Part shown: positions 45,610-55,939 of the stretch, in pieces
How positions within the stretch are numbered: position 1 is the first letter of the stretch
How the letters are laid out: each line of letters opens with the position of its first letter
DNA from: Bactrocera neohumeralis
Lineage: Eukaryota > Arthropoda > Insecta > Diptera > Tephritidae
Length of the DNA stretch: 64,000 bases
Direction of reading: 5' to 3'
NCBI RefSeq assembly: GCF_024586455.1
Contig: NC_065921.1
Coordinates: 46,708,574-46,772,573 of the forward strand
Made by a program: the position numbers and the translations under genes
Notes under the pieces: generated by a model
What the model saw: only the letters and a program-made list of their open reading frames with translations
Told to the model about the DNA's origin: nothing
The model's database searches: none

Positions 45610-46831
45610 TTATAGTTAATTCGCATCCTACCCAGATTATGAGATTACCAACCTGTTTATAGTTGGATGCTGCTCAATTTATCCGCGTTTGCTCCGAAAG
45701 CAATAAATGAGAAAAATTAGTAAATGACGAAAATGGGTATAGTATATATGATAGAGTACATGATTGCCTTATGTGAATATGTAGTATTTGTCCACGCCTA
45801 GTATACACGCAAATCACATAAATGAATAACTCTTGTTCTAGTTATAAGTGTATATGCCTGGATGCCTCTAGTTATAAAATTTGGCGTTTTTTACGCATAT
45901 TTTCCATTCAAATGATTTTCTGTAGTTTACCATTTTTGCTGCCAAAACTTTATAATATCTCTCCAATGTTTTCTTAGCCACTTTTCATTTGTGTGTATTC
46001 TTAAGTTTGCATGCTTTTACTCATTACCTTACTATGCTATGCGTATCGTTGTATACTCGTACATACTTTTCACTAACTTTTTTTGACCTAATTAATTCAA
46101 TTCACACCAGCTGAATTTTCTCAAATTTTTCAATGTAAATCATTTCTAACAAAAGTCATTGGAATCGCACGTATTTGTCGAGAAGCCAATGCATTTGTAT
46201 ATTTTTCGTTCAATTGTACAAATTTTTAATTTATGCTTTGATTAAATTAATCTTGATGTATCGCCAACTTCAAAAAAAAATTGAGAAATTTGTATTGTTG
46301 TACATTGAATACTTTCTCGAATTCTGTATTTGTATATGGAACCACATGCTTAAAATATTGATTTCTGCTGGGTAATTGGAAGAGTGCATAAGTACGATAG
46401 CCAAACAGACCATTCTTCAGTAATCCGCAGTAATCCGTCACAATGGTAAAACCATTTTATTAGTCCATTTGGAAATAACATTTATACCATAAACACTGCA
46501 AATTAAGTGTGTCACGAAGTTTGGAACAACGCCGGATTAAGCCCCTCAATTTGTTAGGGTATTCCAACTCTTTCACTCCCACGACCAAAAATGCAAAATG
46601 CAAATGCCCGTGTAATTTCGTAAACAATTTGCTTTAATGTTTGGTATATTCAAAATACAATGATGTGTTTAAATATATCTAAATAAATTCGGAAGGTGTA
46701 ATTGATGCTTGCAGGAAATGGTTGGAAAAACGAAGTTTATTTGTAGCGCGTGAGAATTCTGCGGTCGAATTGTGTTGAGATCTGGCACATTTGTAGGTCG
46801 ACGCGACGCAGTGTGTAAGCGAATATAAAAT
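45610..46831. other. noncoding AT-rich stretch
   Basis: No supported feature; the last ~130 bp may belong to the mobile composite that follows. Confidence 0.45.
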
Positions 46832-47883
46832 AAGTAAGGAAGGGCTAAGTTCGGGTGCCACCGAACATTTTATACTCTCGAATGATAAAGTGATAATCGA
46901 GATTTCATTATCCGTCATTAACATCTTTTTCAAATACCGTATTTGTGTAAAGTTTTATTCCGCTATCATCATTGGTTCCTAATGTATAAGGCATCAGATG
47001 GAATTCAAAATAGCGTTATATTGGAAGTAGGCGTGGTTGTAAACCGATTTCACCCATATTTCGTACATGTCATCAGGGTGTTAAGAAAATATTATGTACC
47101 GAATTTTATTGAAATCGGTGGAGTAGTTCCTGAGATATGGGTTTTGGTTCATAAAGGGCGACGCCACGCCCATTTTCAATTTTTAAAAAAAGCCTGGGTG
47201 CAGCTTCCTTTTGCCATTTCTTCCATACAATTTAGTGTTCCTGACGTTTTTTGTTAGTCGGTTAACGAACTTTTAGCGATTTTCAACATAACCTTTGTAT
47301 GGGAGGTGGGCATGGTTATTATCCGATTTCTTTCATCTTTGAACTGTATATGGAAATGTCTGAAGGAAACGACTCTGTGGAGCTTGGATGACATAGCTAT
47401 AGTAGTTTCCGAGATATGAACAAAAAGCTTAGTAGGGGGCGGGGCCACGTCCACTTTTCCAAAAAAATTACGTCCAAATATGCCCCTCCTTAATGCGATC
47501 CTTTGTGCCAAATTTCACTTTATTATCTTTATTTATGGCTTAGTAATGACACTTTATAGGTTTTCGGTTTCCGCCATTTTGTGGGCGTGGCAGTGGGCCG
47601 ATTTTGCCCATCTTTTAACCTTCTTATGGAGCCAAGGAATACGTGTACCAAGTTTCATCATGATATCTCAATTTTTACTCAAGTTACAGCTTGCACGGAC
47701 GGACGGACAGACGGACAGACGGACGGACAGACAGACATCCGGATTTCAACTCTACTCGTCACCCTGATCACTTTGGTATACATAACCCTATATCTGACTC
47801 TTTTAGTTTTAGGACTTACAAACAACCGTTATGTGAACAAAACTATAATACTCTCTTTGGCAACTTTGTTGCGAGAGTATAAA
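46832..47883 (+). repeat. 1 kb interspersed repeat, copy B
   Basis: From AAGTAAGGAAGGGCTAAG to GCGAGAGTATAAA. Landmarks: CCGAACATTTTATACTCTC near the start, GGCGTGGTTGTAAACCG, GGCGTGGCAG, a (GGAC/AGAC)n tract at ~47696-47735, and ACAACCGTTATGTGAACAAA near the end. No transposase. Frames of 85-104 codons inside it are not conserved in position between copies. Confidence 0.85.
47690..47740 (+). repeat. GGAC/AGAC microsatellite within copy B
   Basis: About 40 bp of GGAC and AGAC units. The homologous tract is ~40 bp in copy C (55544-55588) and about 18 bp in copy A (3110-3128). Confidence 0.85.
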
Positions 47884-47968
47884 TATTAACGACGATTACT
47901 TTCTCTTTTTTGCGAATGAGGGTGAAGCGAATATAAATACAGACGCGGCGAGAAATACTACGACACAA

Positions 47969-48204
47969 ATGTCACGGTTTGCTATTAATCTTCGAGACAT
48001 AGAAGATTCGGTGAGAACATTTGACGGCACAGAAAAAATACCAGTTGAAATATGGATAGAAGAGTTTGAAGAGACAGCGGCAATTATGTTTTGGGACGAA
48101 TTGCAAAAATTTGTGTTTGCTAAAAAATCGCTTAAAGGACTTGTTAAACTTTTTATATCAAGTGAAAGAGGTGTCACGTCGTGGGCAAAATTAAAGCTAT
48201 GTTT
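47969..48204 (+). pseudogene. gag N-terminal half
   Basis: From ATG at 47969 the frame reads VRTFDGTEKIPVEIWIEEF, ELQKFVFAKKSLKGLVKLF and SWAKLKL, paralleling the gag at 21672-22037. It is cut by the RTE insertion at 48205; the reading frame resumes in phase at 51479 when one duplication copy is removed. Confidence 0.82.
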
Positions 48205-51200
48205 CTTCTTCTTCTTCTTAATTGGCGTAGACACCGCTTACGCGATTATAGCCGAGTTAACAACAGCGCGCCAGTCGTTTCTCCTTTTCGGTACGTGGCG
48301 CCAATTGGATATTCCAAGCGTAGCCAGGTCCTTCTCCACCTGGTCCTTCCAACGGAGTGGAGGTCTTCCTCTTCCTCTGCTTCCCCCGGCTGGTACAGCG
48401 TCGAATACTTTCAGAGCTGGAGTGTTTTCGTCCATTCGGACAACATGACCTAGCCAGCGTAGCCGCTGTCTTTTAATTCGCTGAACTATGTCGATATCGT
48501 CGTATATCAGCTCATCGTTCCATCGAATGCGATATTCGCCGTGACCAACGCGCAAAGGACCATAAATCTTTCGCAGAACTTTTCTCTCGAAAACTCGCAA
48601 CGTCGACTCATCAGTTGTTGACAACGTCCAAGCCTCTGCACCATATAGCAGGACGGGAATTATGAGCGACTTATAGAGTTTGGCTTTTGTTCGTCGAGAG
48701 AGGACTTTACTTTTCAATTGCCTACTCAGTCCGAAGTAGCACCTGTTGGCAAGAGTTATCCTGCGTTGGATTTCTAGGCTGACATTGCTGGTGGTGTTTA
48801 TGCTGGTTCCAAGATAGACGAAATTATCTACGACTTCAAAGTTATGACTGTCAACAGTGACGTGAGAGACAAGTCGCGAGTGCGACGACTGTTTGTTTGA
48901 TGACAGGAGATATTTCTTTTCGCCCATGTTCACTACCAGACCCATTTTCTGTGCTTCCTTGTCCAGCCTGGAGAAAGCAGAACTAACGGCGCGGGTGTTG
49001 AGGCCGATGGTATCAATATCGTCGGCATACGCCAGCAGCTGTACACTCTTATAGAAGATGGTACCTTCTCTGTTTAGTTTTGCAGCTCGTACTATTTTCT
49101 CCAGAAGCAGGTTGAAGAAGTTGCACGATAGGGAGTCGCCTTGTCTGAAACCTCGTTTGGTATCGAACGGCTCGGAGAGGTCCTTCCCGATCCTGACGGA
49201 GCTTTTGGTGTTGCTCAACGTCAGTTTACACAGCCGTATTAGTTTTGCGGGGATACCAAATTCAGACATCGCGGCATAAAGGCAGCTCCTTTTCGTGCTG
49301 TCGAAAGCAGCTTTGAAATCGACGAAGAGGTGGTGTGCGTCGATTCTCCTTTCACGGGTCTTTTCCAAGATTTGGCGCATGGTGAATATCTGGTCGGTTG
49401 TTGATTTTCCAGGTCTGAAGCCACACTGATAAGGTCCAATCAGTTTGTTGACGGTGGGCTTTAATTTTTCACACAATACGCTCGATAGAACCTTATATGT
49501 GATGTTGAGGAGGTTAATCCCACGGTAGTTGGCGCAGATTGTGGGGTCTCCTTTCTTATGGATTGGGCATAGCACACTTAAATTCCAATCGTTGGGCATG
49601 CTTTCGTCCGACCATATTTTACAAAGAAGCTGATGCATGCTCCTTATCAGTTCTTCGCCGCCGTGTTTGAATAGCTCGGCCGGCAATCCGTCGGCCCCTG
49701 CCGCTTTGTTGTTCTTCAGGCGGGCAATTGCTATTCGAACTTCTTCATGGTCGGGCAATTGAACGTCTGCTCCATCGTCATCGATTGGGGAAACGGGTTC
49801 TCCTTCTCCTGGTGTGGTGCGTTCACTGCCATTCAGCAGGCTGGAGAAGTGTTCCCTCCATAATTTAAGTATACTCTGGGCATCAGTGACTAGATCACCT
49901 TTGGGGGTTCTACAAGAGTATGCTCCGGTCTTGAAACCTTCTGTAAGCCGGCGCATTTTTTCGTAGAATTTTCGAGCATTACCCCTGTCGGCCAGCTTAT
50001 CAAGCTCTTCATACTCACGTATTTCGGCCTCTTTCTTTTTCTGTCTGCAGATGCGTCTCGCTTCCTTCTTCAATTCTCGGTATCTATCCCATCCCGCACG
50101 TGTTGTGGTCGATCGTAACGTTGCGAGGTAGGCAGCCTGTTTTCTCTCCGCTGCGGCGCGGCACTCCTCGTCGTACCAGTCGTTCTTTTGCACTTTCCGA
50201 AAACCAAGGGTTTCGGATGCAGCTGTACGTAAGGAGTTTGAAATGCCGTCCCACAGTTTCCTTATACCGAGTTGTTGATGAGTGCTCTCAGAGAGCAGGA
50301 GTGCAAGCCGAGTAGAAAATCGTTCGGCAGTCTGTTGTGATTGCAGCTTTTCGACGTCGAACCTTCCTTGTGTTTGTTGGCGTGCGTTTTTTGCTGCACA
50401 GAGGCGGGTGCAAATCTTGGCTGCAACAAGATAGTGGTCCGAGTCGATGTTAGGACCTCGGAGCGCACGCACATCTAAAACACTGGAGACGTGTCTTCCG
50501 TCTATCACAACATGATCGATCTGGTTGGTAGTTTTTCGATGCGGAGACAGCCAGGTAGCTTGATGAATTTTTTTGTGCTGGAATCTAGTACTACAGATAA
50601 CCATATTTCGGGCCCCGGCGAAGTCGATCAGCCTCAACCCATTTGGGGATGTTTCCTCGTGGAGGCCGAATTTACTGACCGTAGTGCCAAAGATATCTTC
50701 TTTGCCCACCCTGGCGTTGAAGTCGCCAAGCACGATTTTGACATCGTGGCGGGGGCATCTCTCATAAGTGCGTTCCAAGCACTCATAAAAGGCATCTTTG
50801 GTCACATCGTCCTTCTCATCCGTCGGAGCGTGGGCGCAGATCAGCGATATGTTGAAGAACCTCGCTTTGATGCGGATTGTGGCTAGACGTTCATTCACCG
50901 GAGTGAATGATAGTACTCGGCGACGGAGTCTCTCTCCCACCACGAATCCCACACCAAACTTGCGCTCCTTTATATGGCCACTGTAGTAAATGTCCCAAGG
51001 ACCTACTCGTCTCTGTCCTTGTCCCGTCCATCGCATTTCTTGGACGGCGGTGATGTCAGCCTTTGTTTTTACGAGGACATCAACCAGCTGGGCAGCGGCA
51101 CCTTCCCAATTAAGGGACCGGACATTCCAGGTGCATGCCCTTAATTCGTAGTCCTTCTTTCGTTTGCCATGGTCGTCATCAAAAGGGAGATCTCTCATCC

Positions 51201-51472
51201 GAGGCTGCTGTTGGTTTTTCATTGGGGTGAGCTTTTTACGTGGCGGGTCCCAAACCCAGCGCACAACCCTATGCAGGGGTGTTTCGCCTTCTCACTTTAG
51301 CTCACCTTCGAACGGATGTTCTTAGGCTACCCAGAGGATACTTGGTCAAAGACCGGAAGTCGTGAGCTGCTTGAGTCATATGTAAAAGAATCGTTTCTGG
51401 CCACTCCCAAGTGAATGGCGATCAGAGAACTTTCCTCACTTGCGTGAACTTCTACACATGACTCCATCCTCC
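48205..51472 (-). mobile_element. full-length RTE-type non-LTR retrotransposon
   Basis: Inserted in the Ty3 gag with the duplication ATGTTT at 48199-48204 and 51473-51478. The 3' end on the minus strand is (AAG)n after CAATT. The 5' end matches the 5' end of the second copy (57211-60033), both beginning at GATGGAGTCATGTG, so this copy is probably complete. One ORF with APE endonuclease and RT and no RNase H, typical of RTE. Proteins of this sort are often mis-annotated as craniofacial development protein 2-like. Confidence 0.92.
48238..51264 (-). CDS. RTE endonuclease-reverse transcriptase
   Basis: Up to 1008 codons in one intact frame; the first ATG in it is at residue 15 (~51222), the upstream residue 1 being GTG. 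APE-type endonuclease: ACTWNVRSL (43-51), QEMRW (75-79), AHAPTD (144-149), GDFNARVG (180-187), NQIDHVV (247-253), SDHYLV (275-280). RT: NKAAGADGLPAELF (519-532), FVDFKAAFDS (647-656), RQGDSLS (707-713), YADDID (746-751), followed by a RRTKAKLYKSLIIPVLLYGAE thumb region. It nicks DNA and copies its own RNA at the nick. All catalytic motifs look intact, so this copy may be active. It ends 33 codon-free bases before the (AAG)n tail. Confidence 0.93.
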   Translation of the reverse strand: MRWVWDPPRKKLTPMKNQQQPRMRDLPFDDDHGKRKKDYELRACTWNVRSLNWEGAAAQLVDVLVKTKADITAVQEMRWTGQGQRRVGPWDIYYSGHIKERKFGVGFVVGERLRRRVLSFTPVNERLATIRIKARFFNISLICAHAPTDEKDDVTKDAFYECLERTYERCPRHDVKIVLGDFNARVGKEDIFGTTVSKFGLHEETSPNGLRLIDFAGARNMVICSTRFQHKKIHQATWLSPHRKTTNQIDHVVIDGRHVSSVLDVRALRGPNIDSDHYLVAAKICTRLCAAKNARQQTQGRFDVEKLQSQQTAERFSTRLALLLSESTHQQLGIRKLWDGISNSLRTAASETLGFRKVQKNDWYDEECRAAAERKQAAYLATLRSTTTRAGWDRYRELKKEARRICRQKKKEAEIREYEELDKLADRGNARKFYEKMRRLTEGFKTGAYSCRTPKGDLVTDAQSILKLWREHFSSLLNGSERTTPGEGEPVSPIDDDGADVQLPDHEEVRIAIARLKNNKAAGADGLPAELFKHGGEELIRSMHQLLCKIWSDESMPNDWNLSVLCPIHKKGDPTICANYRGINLLNITYKVLSSVLCEKLKPTVNKLIGPYQCGFRPGKSTTDQIFTMRQILEKTRERRIDAHHLFVDFKAAFDSTKRSCLYAAMSEFGIPAKLIRLCKLTLSNTKSSVRIGKDLSEPFDTKRGFRQGDSLSCNFFNLLLEKIVRAAKLNREGTIFYKSVQLLAYADDIDTIGLNTRAVSSAFSRLDKEAQKMGLVVNMGEKKYLLSSNKQSSHSRLVSHVTVDSHNFEVVDNFVYLGTSINTTSNVSLEIQRRITLANRCYFGLSRQLKSKVLSRRTKAKLYKSLIIPVLLYGAEAWTLSTTDESTLRVFERKVLRKIYGPLRVGHGEYRIRWNDELIYDDIDIVQRIKRQRLRWLGHVVRMDENTPALKVFDAVPAGGSRGRGRPPLRWKDQVEKDLATLGISNWRHVPKRRNDWRAVVNSAIIA

Positions 51473-51478
51473 ATGTTT

Positions 51479-51704
51479 ACTTGATGAATTCAAATCAGTA
51501 ACAAATAGTGCACAATTGCATAAATTGCTTGTGGGTAGAACAATGAAGGAAAATGAGAGTGTGCTGGGGTATTTTTTTAACATGAAGGAAATTGCTTCGC
51601 GTGGCAATATCGAAGAATGCGCGTTAATTCAATACGTGATTGACGGAATGTTAGATCTAAACATTAATAAAACAATTTTGTACGGCGCGAAAAATGTAAA
51701 ATAA
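51479..51704 (+). pseudogene. gag middle part
   Basis: Continues the gag after the RTE insertion: HKLLVGRTMKENESVLGYFF, YVIDGMLDLNINKTILYGAK. The parallel part of the 18053 element is FREYLYHLME...TKFNKTILYQAK. Ends in an in-frame TAA at 51702; the next codons continue the same protein text, so this is a nonsense mutation. Confidence 0.8.
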
Positions 51705-52709
51705 TTTAAGGAAAAACTTAAATGTTATGAACGTATACGCGAAAGAAACAAGCAAGTGACGGTGAAAAAACAGCTGAAAAAAGAAAATGACAAAAAAGAA
51801 AATAACAAAAATATTAAACGAGACTTTGTGTGTTATAACTGTGGTGCAAAAGGGCACAAATCAGTTAATTGCAATAAAAAAGAAAAAGGTACAAAATGTT
51901 TTGAGTGTCAGCAATTTGGCCATATAGCGAAGGATTGTGTGTTTAAAAAATCGAGCAGGAACGCAAAAAGTGTAAACATAGTGAGTGCAAAAGACGATAT
52001 TATGCACAAGCCAATTAGCATAGATGGTATGTATTGTAAAGCTTTGTTTGACACCGGTAGCAAAGTTAATATAATATCATTCAATTTATACAAGACATTA
52101 AATAGGCCGGCAATGAGTGAATCAAAAATTCTGCTAACTGGCTTTGGTAAAAAATGTAATTTTAAACCAATGGGTGAAATAGAAAAAACAATAAAAATTG
52201 ACGATGACTATTACAATTTGTTGTTCCAAGTGGTGGCAACTGAGTTTTTGGAAGTTGATATGATTGTCGGTGCTGACTTTTGTTTATTAGCTGAAATAAA
52301 AATTAACCCTTCAGGACTTAATATAAGAAAATTTAATAGTGATAATGAAAATAAGGCGTTTTTTGTGTTTAACATTGATATTGAACCAGAGAGTGGTGAT
52401 AAAATAAATATTGACGTAGGTGCTAGTGCGTATGCTAAACAAAAAGTTTTTGAACTGCTAAAAGACTACAAACCAGATAAGTGTAAATCTACCAATGTGC
52501 AAATGAACATAGTTGTTAAAGACGAAAGCCCAATATTTTGTACCCCGCGCAGATTGCCTTTTAGTGAGCGATGTGTTGTAGACGACCAAATTGAGCAATG
52601 GCTTAGTGAGGGTATAATTGAGATATCGGAATCGGAGTATAGTAGTCCGATTATCCTTGTTAAAAAACGCGATGGTACATCTAGGCTACATATGTGTGGA
52701 TTATCGTAG
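51705..52709 (+). pseudogene. gag knuckles, protease and start of RT
   Basis: CCHC knuckles CYNCGAKGHKSVNC and CFECQQFGHIAKDC, then protease with KALFDTGSKVNIIS (DTG) and IVGADFCLL, then TPRRLPFSERCVVDDQIEQW and SSPIILVKKRDGTSRL, the start of RT. Gag and pol share one frame. It runs into a frameshift at ~52690 and stops at 52709. Confidence 0.85.
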
Positions 52710-53290
52710 ATTGAATAAGGTAATCATCAGAGACAGATTTCCACTACCACCGATAGAAGACCAATTGGATAGACTACAAGACGCGAAAGTCTTCAGTACA
52801 ATTGACCTGAAGAACGGTTTTTTTCATGTCCCTGTGGCAAAGAGTAGTCAAAAATACACGTCGTTTATTACGCACAGTGGTCAGTATCAATTCTTAAAGG
52901 TGTCGTTTGGTCTTGCATATTCGCCGAGTGTTTTTCAGCGACACATCAACGCAATTTTTCGTGATTTAATGCGAAGCGGCATTGCACTGTCGTACATTGA
53001 TGATATCATAATACCAATTAGTGATGAAAGTGAGGCTTTGAACAATTTAGAAAAAGTGTTTAATGTATGTAGAGACCACATGGACTGCAAATAAACTTTA
53101 AAAAATGTCAGTTTCTTAAAAGAAAAGTAGAGTTCCTTGGACATACAATTGAAAATCAGCAAATTACGTCTTCCCAAAGTAAAACCGAATCCTTGTTAAA
53201 ATACAAACTTCCACAAAACCTTAAGCAATTAGAAAGTTTTCTAGGGTTAACTAATTACTTTAGAAAATTCATAAGAAAACAATTATCACC
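52680..53290 (+). pseudogene. RT domain, frameshifted
   Basis: The second frame begins YICVDYRRLNKVIIRDRFPL, then FSTIDLKNGFFHVPV, SYIDDIIIP with the catalytic DD, ending at 53094. After another shift the text KKCQFLKRKVEFLGH and FLGLTNYFRKFIRK follows to ~53285. It ends there without RNase H. Both acidic residues of the YxDD box are intact, but the frame is not. Confidence 0.83.
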
Positions 53291-53299
53291 CGACATCGC

Positions 53300-53909
53300 A
53301 CAAAAGTACGCCCCTCAAGGTATCAATTGGTAATTTATACCCCCAAGCGTTCCTCTTATGGGCGGTTTATGGGAATATGCTATAAAAAGCTTAAAATACC
53401 ATTTCAAACGGGTAGCTGGAAATTATAAATTCAATTACGAAGAGTTCACGACGTTACTAAATCGAATTGAAGCCGTTCTCAATACACGGCCACTCATAGT
53501 ACTATCGCAAGACCCCTCAGATTTCACCGCCTTAACTCCAGGGCATTTTCTAAAAGCAGCAGTCATCCTGGCCATTCCTGAACCAGGCGTGGAGTCGCTA
53601 TCCCTATTAAATCGATGGGAAAGAATTAGAATTCTCCATCATGATTTCAGCCGCCGATGGAAGGACGAGTACATAAAGGATCTCCACAAAAGATATCGTT
53701 GGAAGACTTCTGAACAAGCGCCAAAACTTGGAGATTGCGCCCGCATCCATGATGATTGTCTACCCCCTACTGAATGGCGGCTTGGCCGCATAGAAAAGCT
53801 ACATTACGGCTCCGACGGCCACATACGAGTCGTTGATCTCAGTACGCAAAACGGAACGATAACCAGACCGCTCGTAAATCTGTGCGATTGCTCATATCAA
53901 CTTATATGA
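53300..53909 (+). pseudogene. BEL/Pao integrase C-terminal part
   Basis: First residues are split by TAA at 53331; then open from ~53334. MGGLWEYAIKSLKYHFKRVA is the region holding the third integrase catalytic Glu (GGLWE), followed by EEFTTLLNRIEAVLNTRPL, DFTALTPGHFLKAA and, in the DUF5641-like domain, RWKDEYIKDLHKRYRW, LGRIEKLHYGSDGHIRVVDL, TITRPLVNL. The catalytic Asp residues lie in the missing part. Confidence 0.85.
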
Positions 53910-53949
53910 CAGATATGTATAATTAACCATCTCCTTTATACAGATCACC

Positions 53950-54150
53950 ATGGACGTAGATACGCCAGTGTTAGCCACGCCAACCGTCCGGTCGGCTACC
54001 AGCATGCAACGCACCGGGCCTACCCCAACGCCCCGAGCTGCCGTTGCAACAGCACCAGTAACCGCACCAGCTATAGCACTGCAACAGCACCGGCAACCGC
54101 ACCTGCAACAGGCCACCGTTCCTCACGGATCCCGGACGAGCATCGTATAA
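53950..54150 (+). pseudogene. Pro/Ala/Thr-rich start of a post-integrase ORF
   Basis: ATG at 53950 directly after the integrase end: MDVDTPVLATPTVRSATSMQ, then TGPTPTPRAAVATAPVTAPA, low complexity. Ends at 54150; the zinc-knuckle text continues in another frame, so the two were probably one protein. Confidence 0.5.
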
Positions 54151-54166
54151 GATTCCCCCCATATGT

Positions 54167-54547
54167 CGACACCCATATCGCCTACACTATTGTGGGATAT
54201 TAAGAGGGATGCGGCCGTTTCAACGACAGCAAGTTGCCCAGGCACATGGGCACTGTCAAAACTGCCTATCGCAGATGCATAGGCTTTAAGAATGTGAGTC
54301 CAGCGGGCTGTGCCAAATATGCAACAGGCCGCATCACACGCTGCTACCTCGCACCGCGATGCGCGACATTGATCGGCCACCTATACCTCGCAGCCGCGCG
54401 ACCAGTCACCAACCCGTAACGCGGGCATTGCATCAGAGGGTAGGGATATCGCCTCGGCGTCGACAGCCTAGACCCCAACTACGGCGAACCACGGGTCTTT
54501 GCAGCGTCGTGGCAAAGCTGCAACAGCTGCAGCGACTCCTAGGCTAA
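54167..54547 (+). pseudogene. zinc-knuckle ORF downstream of BEL integrase
   Basis: Reads RLHYCGILRGMRPFQRQQVA, then AQAHGHCQNCLSQMHRL, TAA at 54287-54289, ECESSGLCQICNRPHHTLL, then an Arg/Pro-rich tail to LQQLQRLLG. The pattern C-x2-C-x4-H-x4-C, C-x2-C-x3-HH is the same as in the BEL gag at 6512-7567 (CKNCLSHAHTYKNC, CIYCHKRHH). A gag-type nucleic-acid-binding module thus lies after the integrase, not before the protease. Broken by one nonsense codon and an upstream frameshift. Confidence 0.65.
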
Positions 54548-54694
54548 TCAGTTGCCTAGGGCGGCCGGGATGGCTAAATGAGTCTCAGACCCCCTCGCAG
54601 TATTACACTCCCACATCACATCTTCATTACACACCATACGCACATACACGCACATAAATACCACAACATCACAAATTCAACACCCACGAAGACT

Positions 54695-55733
54695 GAACAT
54701 TTTATACTCTCGCATGATAAAGTCATAATCGAGATTTCATTATCCGTCATTTACATCTTTTTCAAATACCGTATTTGTGTAAAGTTTTATTCCGCTATCA
54801 TCATTGGTTCCTAATGTATGTATTATACAGAGAAGGCATCAGATGGAATTCAAAATAGCGTTATATTGGAAGAAGGCGTGGTTGTAAACCGATTTCACCC
54901 ATATTTCGTACATGTCATCAGGGTGTTAAGAAAATATTATGTACCGAATTTCATTGAAATCGGTCAAGTAGTTCCTGAGATATGGTTTTTGGTCCATAAG
55001 TGGGCGGCGCCACGACCATTTTCAATTTTTAAAAAAAGAATGGGTGCAGCTTTCTTCTGCCACTTCTTCCGTTAAATATAATGTTTCTGACGTTTTTTGT
55101 TAGTCGGCTAACGCACTTTTAGTGATTTTCAACATAACCTTTATATGGGAGGTGGGCGTGGTTATTATCCGATTTCTTTCATTTTTGAATTGTATATGGA
55201 AATGCTTGAAGGAAACGACTCTATAGAGTTTGGTTGACATAGCTTTAGTAGTTTCCGAGATATGTACAAAAAACTTAGTACGGGGCGGGCCACGCCCACT
55301 TTTCCAAAAAAAAATACGTCCAAATATGTCCCTCCCTAATGCGATCCTTTGTGCCAAATTTCACTTTAATATCTTTTTTTATGGCTTAGTGATGACAGTT
55401 TTTAAGTTTTCGGTTTCCGCCATTTTGTGGGCGTGGCAGTAGGCTGATTTTGTCCATCTTCGAACTTAACCTTCTTATGGAGCCAAGAAATACGTGTACC
55501 AAGTTTCATCATGATGTCTCAATTTTTACTCAAGTTACAGCTTGCACGGACGGACGGACGGACAGACGGACGGACGGACAGACAGACATCCGGATTTCAA
55601 CTCTACTCGTCACCCTGTTCACTTTGGTATATATAACCCTATATCTGACTCTTTTAGTTTTAGGACTTACAAACAACCGTTATGTGAACAAAACTATAAT
55701 ACTCTCCTTAGCAACTTTGTTGCGAGAGTATAA
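54695..55733 (+). repeat. 1 kb interspersed repeat, copy C
   Basis: Starts GAACATTTTATACTCTCGCATG and ends GCGAGAGTATAAAA. Lacks the ~30-bp AAGTAAGGAAGGG... lead of copies A and B, so the family may begin at TTTATACTCTC, or this copy is truncated. Otherwise collinear with copy B at roughly 90 percent or better by eye. Confidence 0.83.
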
Positions 55734-55764
55734 AAAAGGCAGCGATGATCCAATCCTTTTGCTA

Positions 55765-55939
55765 GTTATTAGATAGTTGTCATCTGCTGTGGTGAAATCC
55801 AATTTGTCCCCGGGTGTGGTGTATTAAGGCATGTTCTTTTCAGATGTTGAGTGTTGTGTTCTTCTCAGGGGAGTTGAGTTGTGCTAGGGTGCGCCAGTTT
55901 TTCCCGGAAGGAGTGGGGGAGGATTAAGTCGTTTAAACA
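55765..55939 (-). repeat. BEL/Pao LTR end fragment
   Basis: Contains CATCTGCTGTGGTGAA, GTGTGGTGTATTA, CTAGGGTGCGCCAGTTTTTCCC and ends GTTTAAACA, as do the LTRs at 5210 and 10020. The orientation is opposite to the BEL fragment at 53291, so it is a separate insertion. Confidence 0.7.

Larger units (their letters stand above)
47890..53290 (+). mobile_element. Ty3/gypsy gag-RT fragment, interrupted by RTE
   Basis: Gag from 47969, split at 48204/51479 by a non-LTR element with a 6-bp duplication, then knuckles, protease and RT up to ~53290, where the sequence changes to a BEL/Pao integrase. Same family type as the element at 18053-23694 by gag, knuckle and RT text, but clearly diverged. LTRs are not identified: the left side abuts repeat copy B, and RNase H and integrase of this element are missing. 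Confidence 0.85.
53291..54600 (+). mobile_element. BEL/Pao 3' fragment
   Basis: Begins abruptly after the Ty3 RT with DIAQKYAPQGINW, BEL/Pao integrase text, and runs through the integrase C-terminus and a further Pro/Ala/Thr-rich and zinc-knuckle ORF. The upstream pol of this element is absent. The lineage need not be that of 5210-10507; the zinc-knuckle texts are only distantly similar. Confidence 0.82.

Noticed and set aside
47254..47511. 85-codon frames in the 1 kb repeat copies (also 55100-55357 and 3349-3573)
   Set aside because: Similar because the DNA is repeated; ends and starts shift between copies, and the family is noncoding by appearance.
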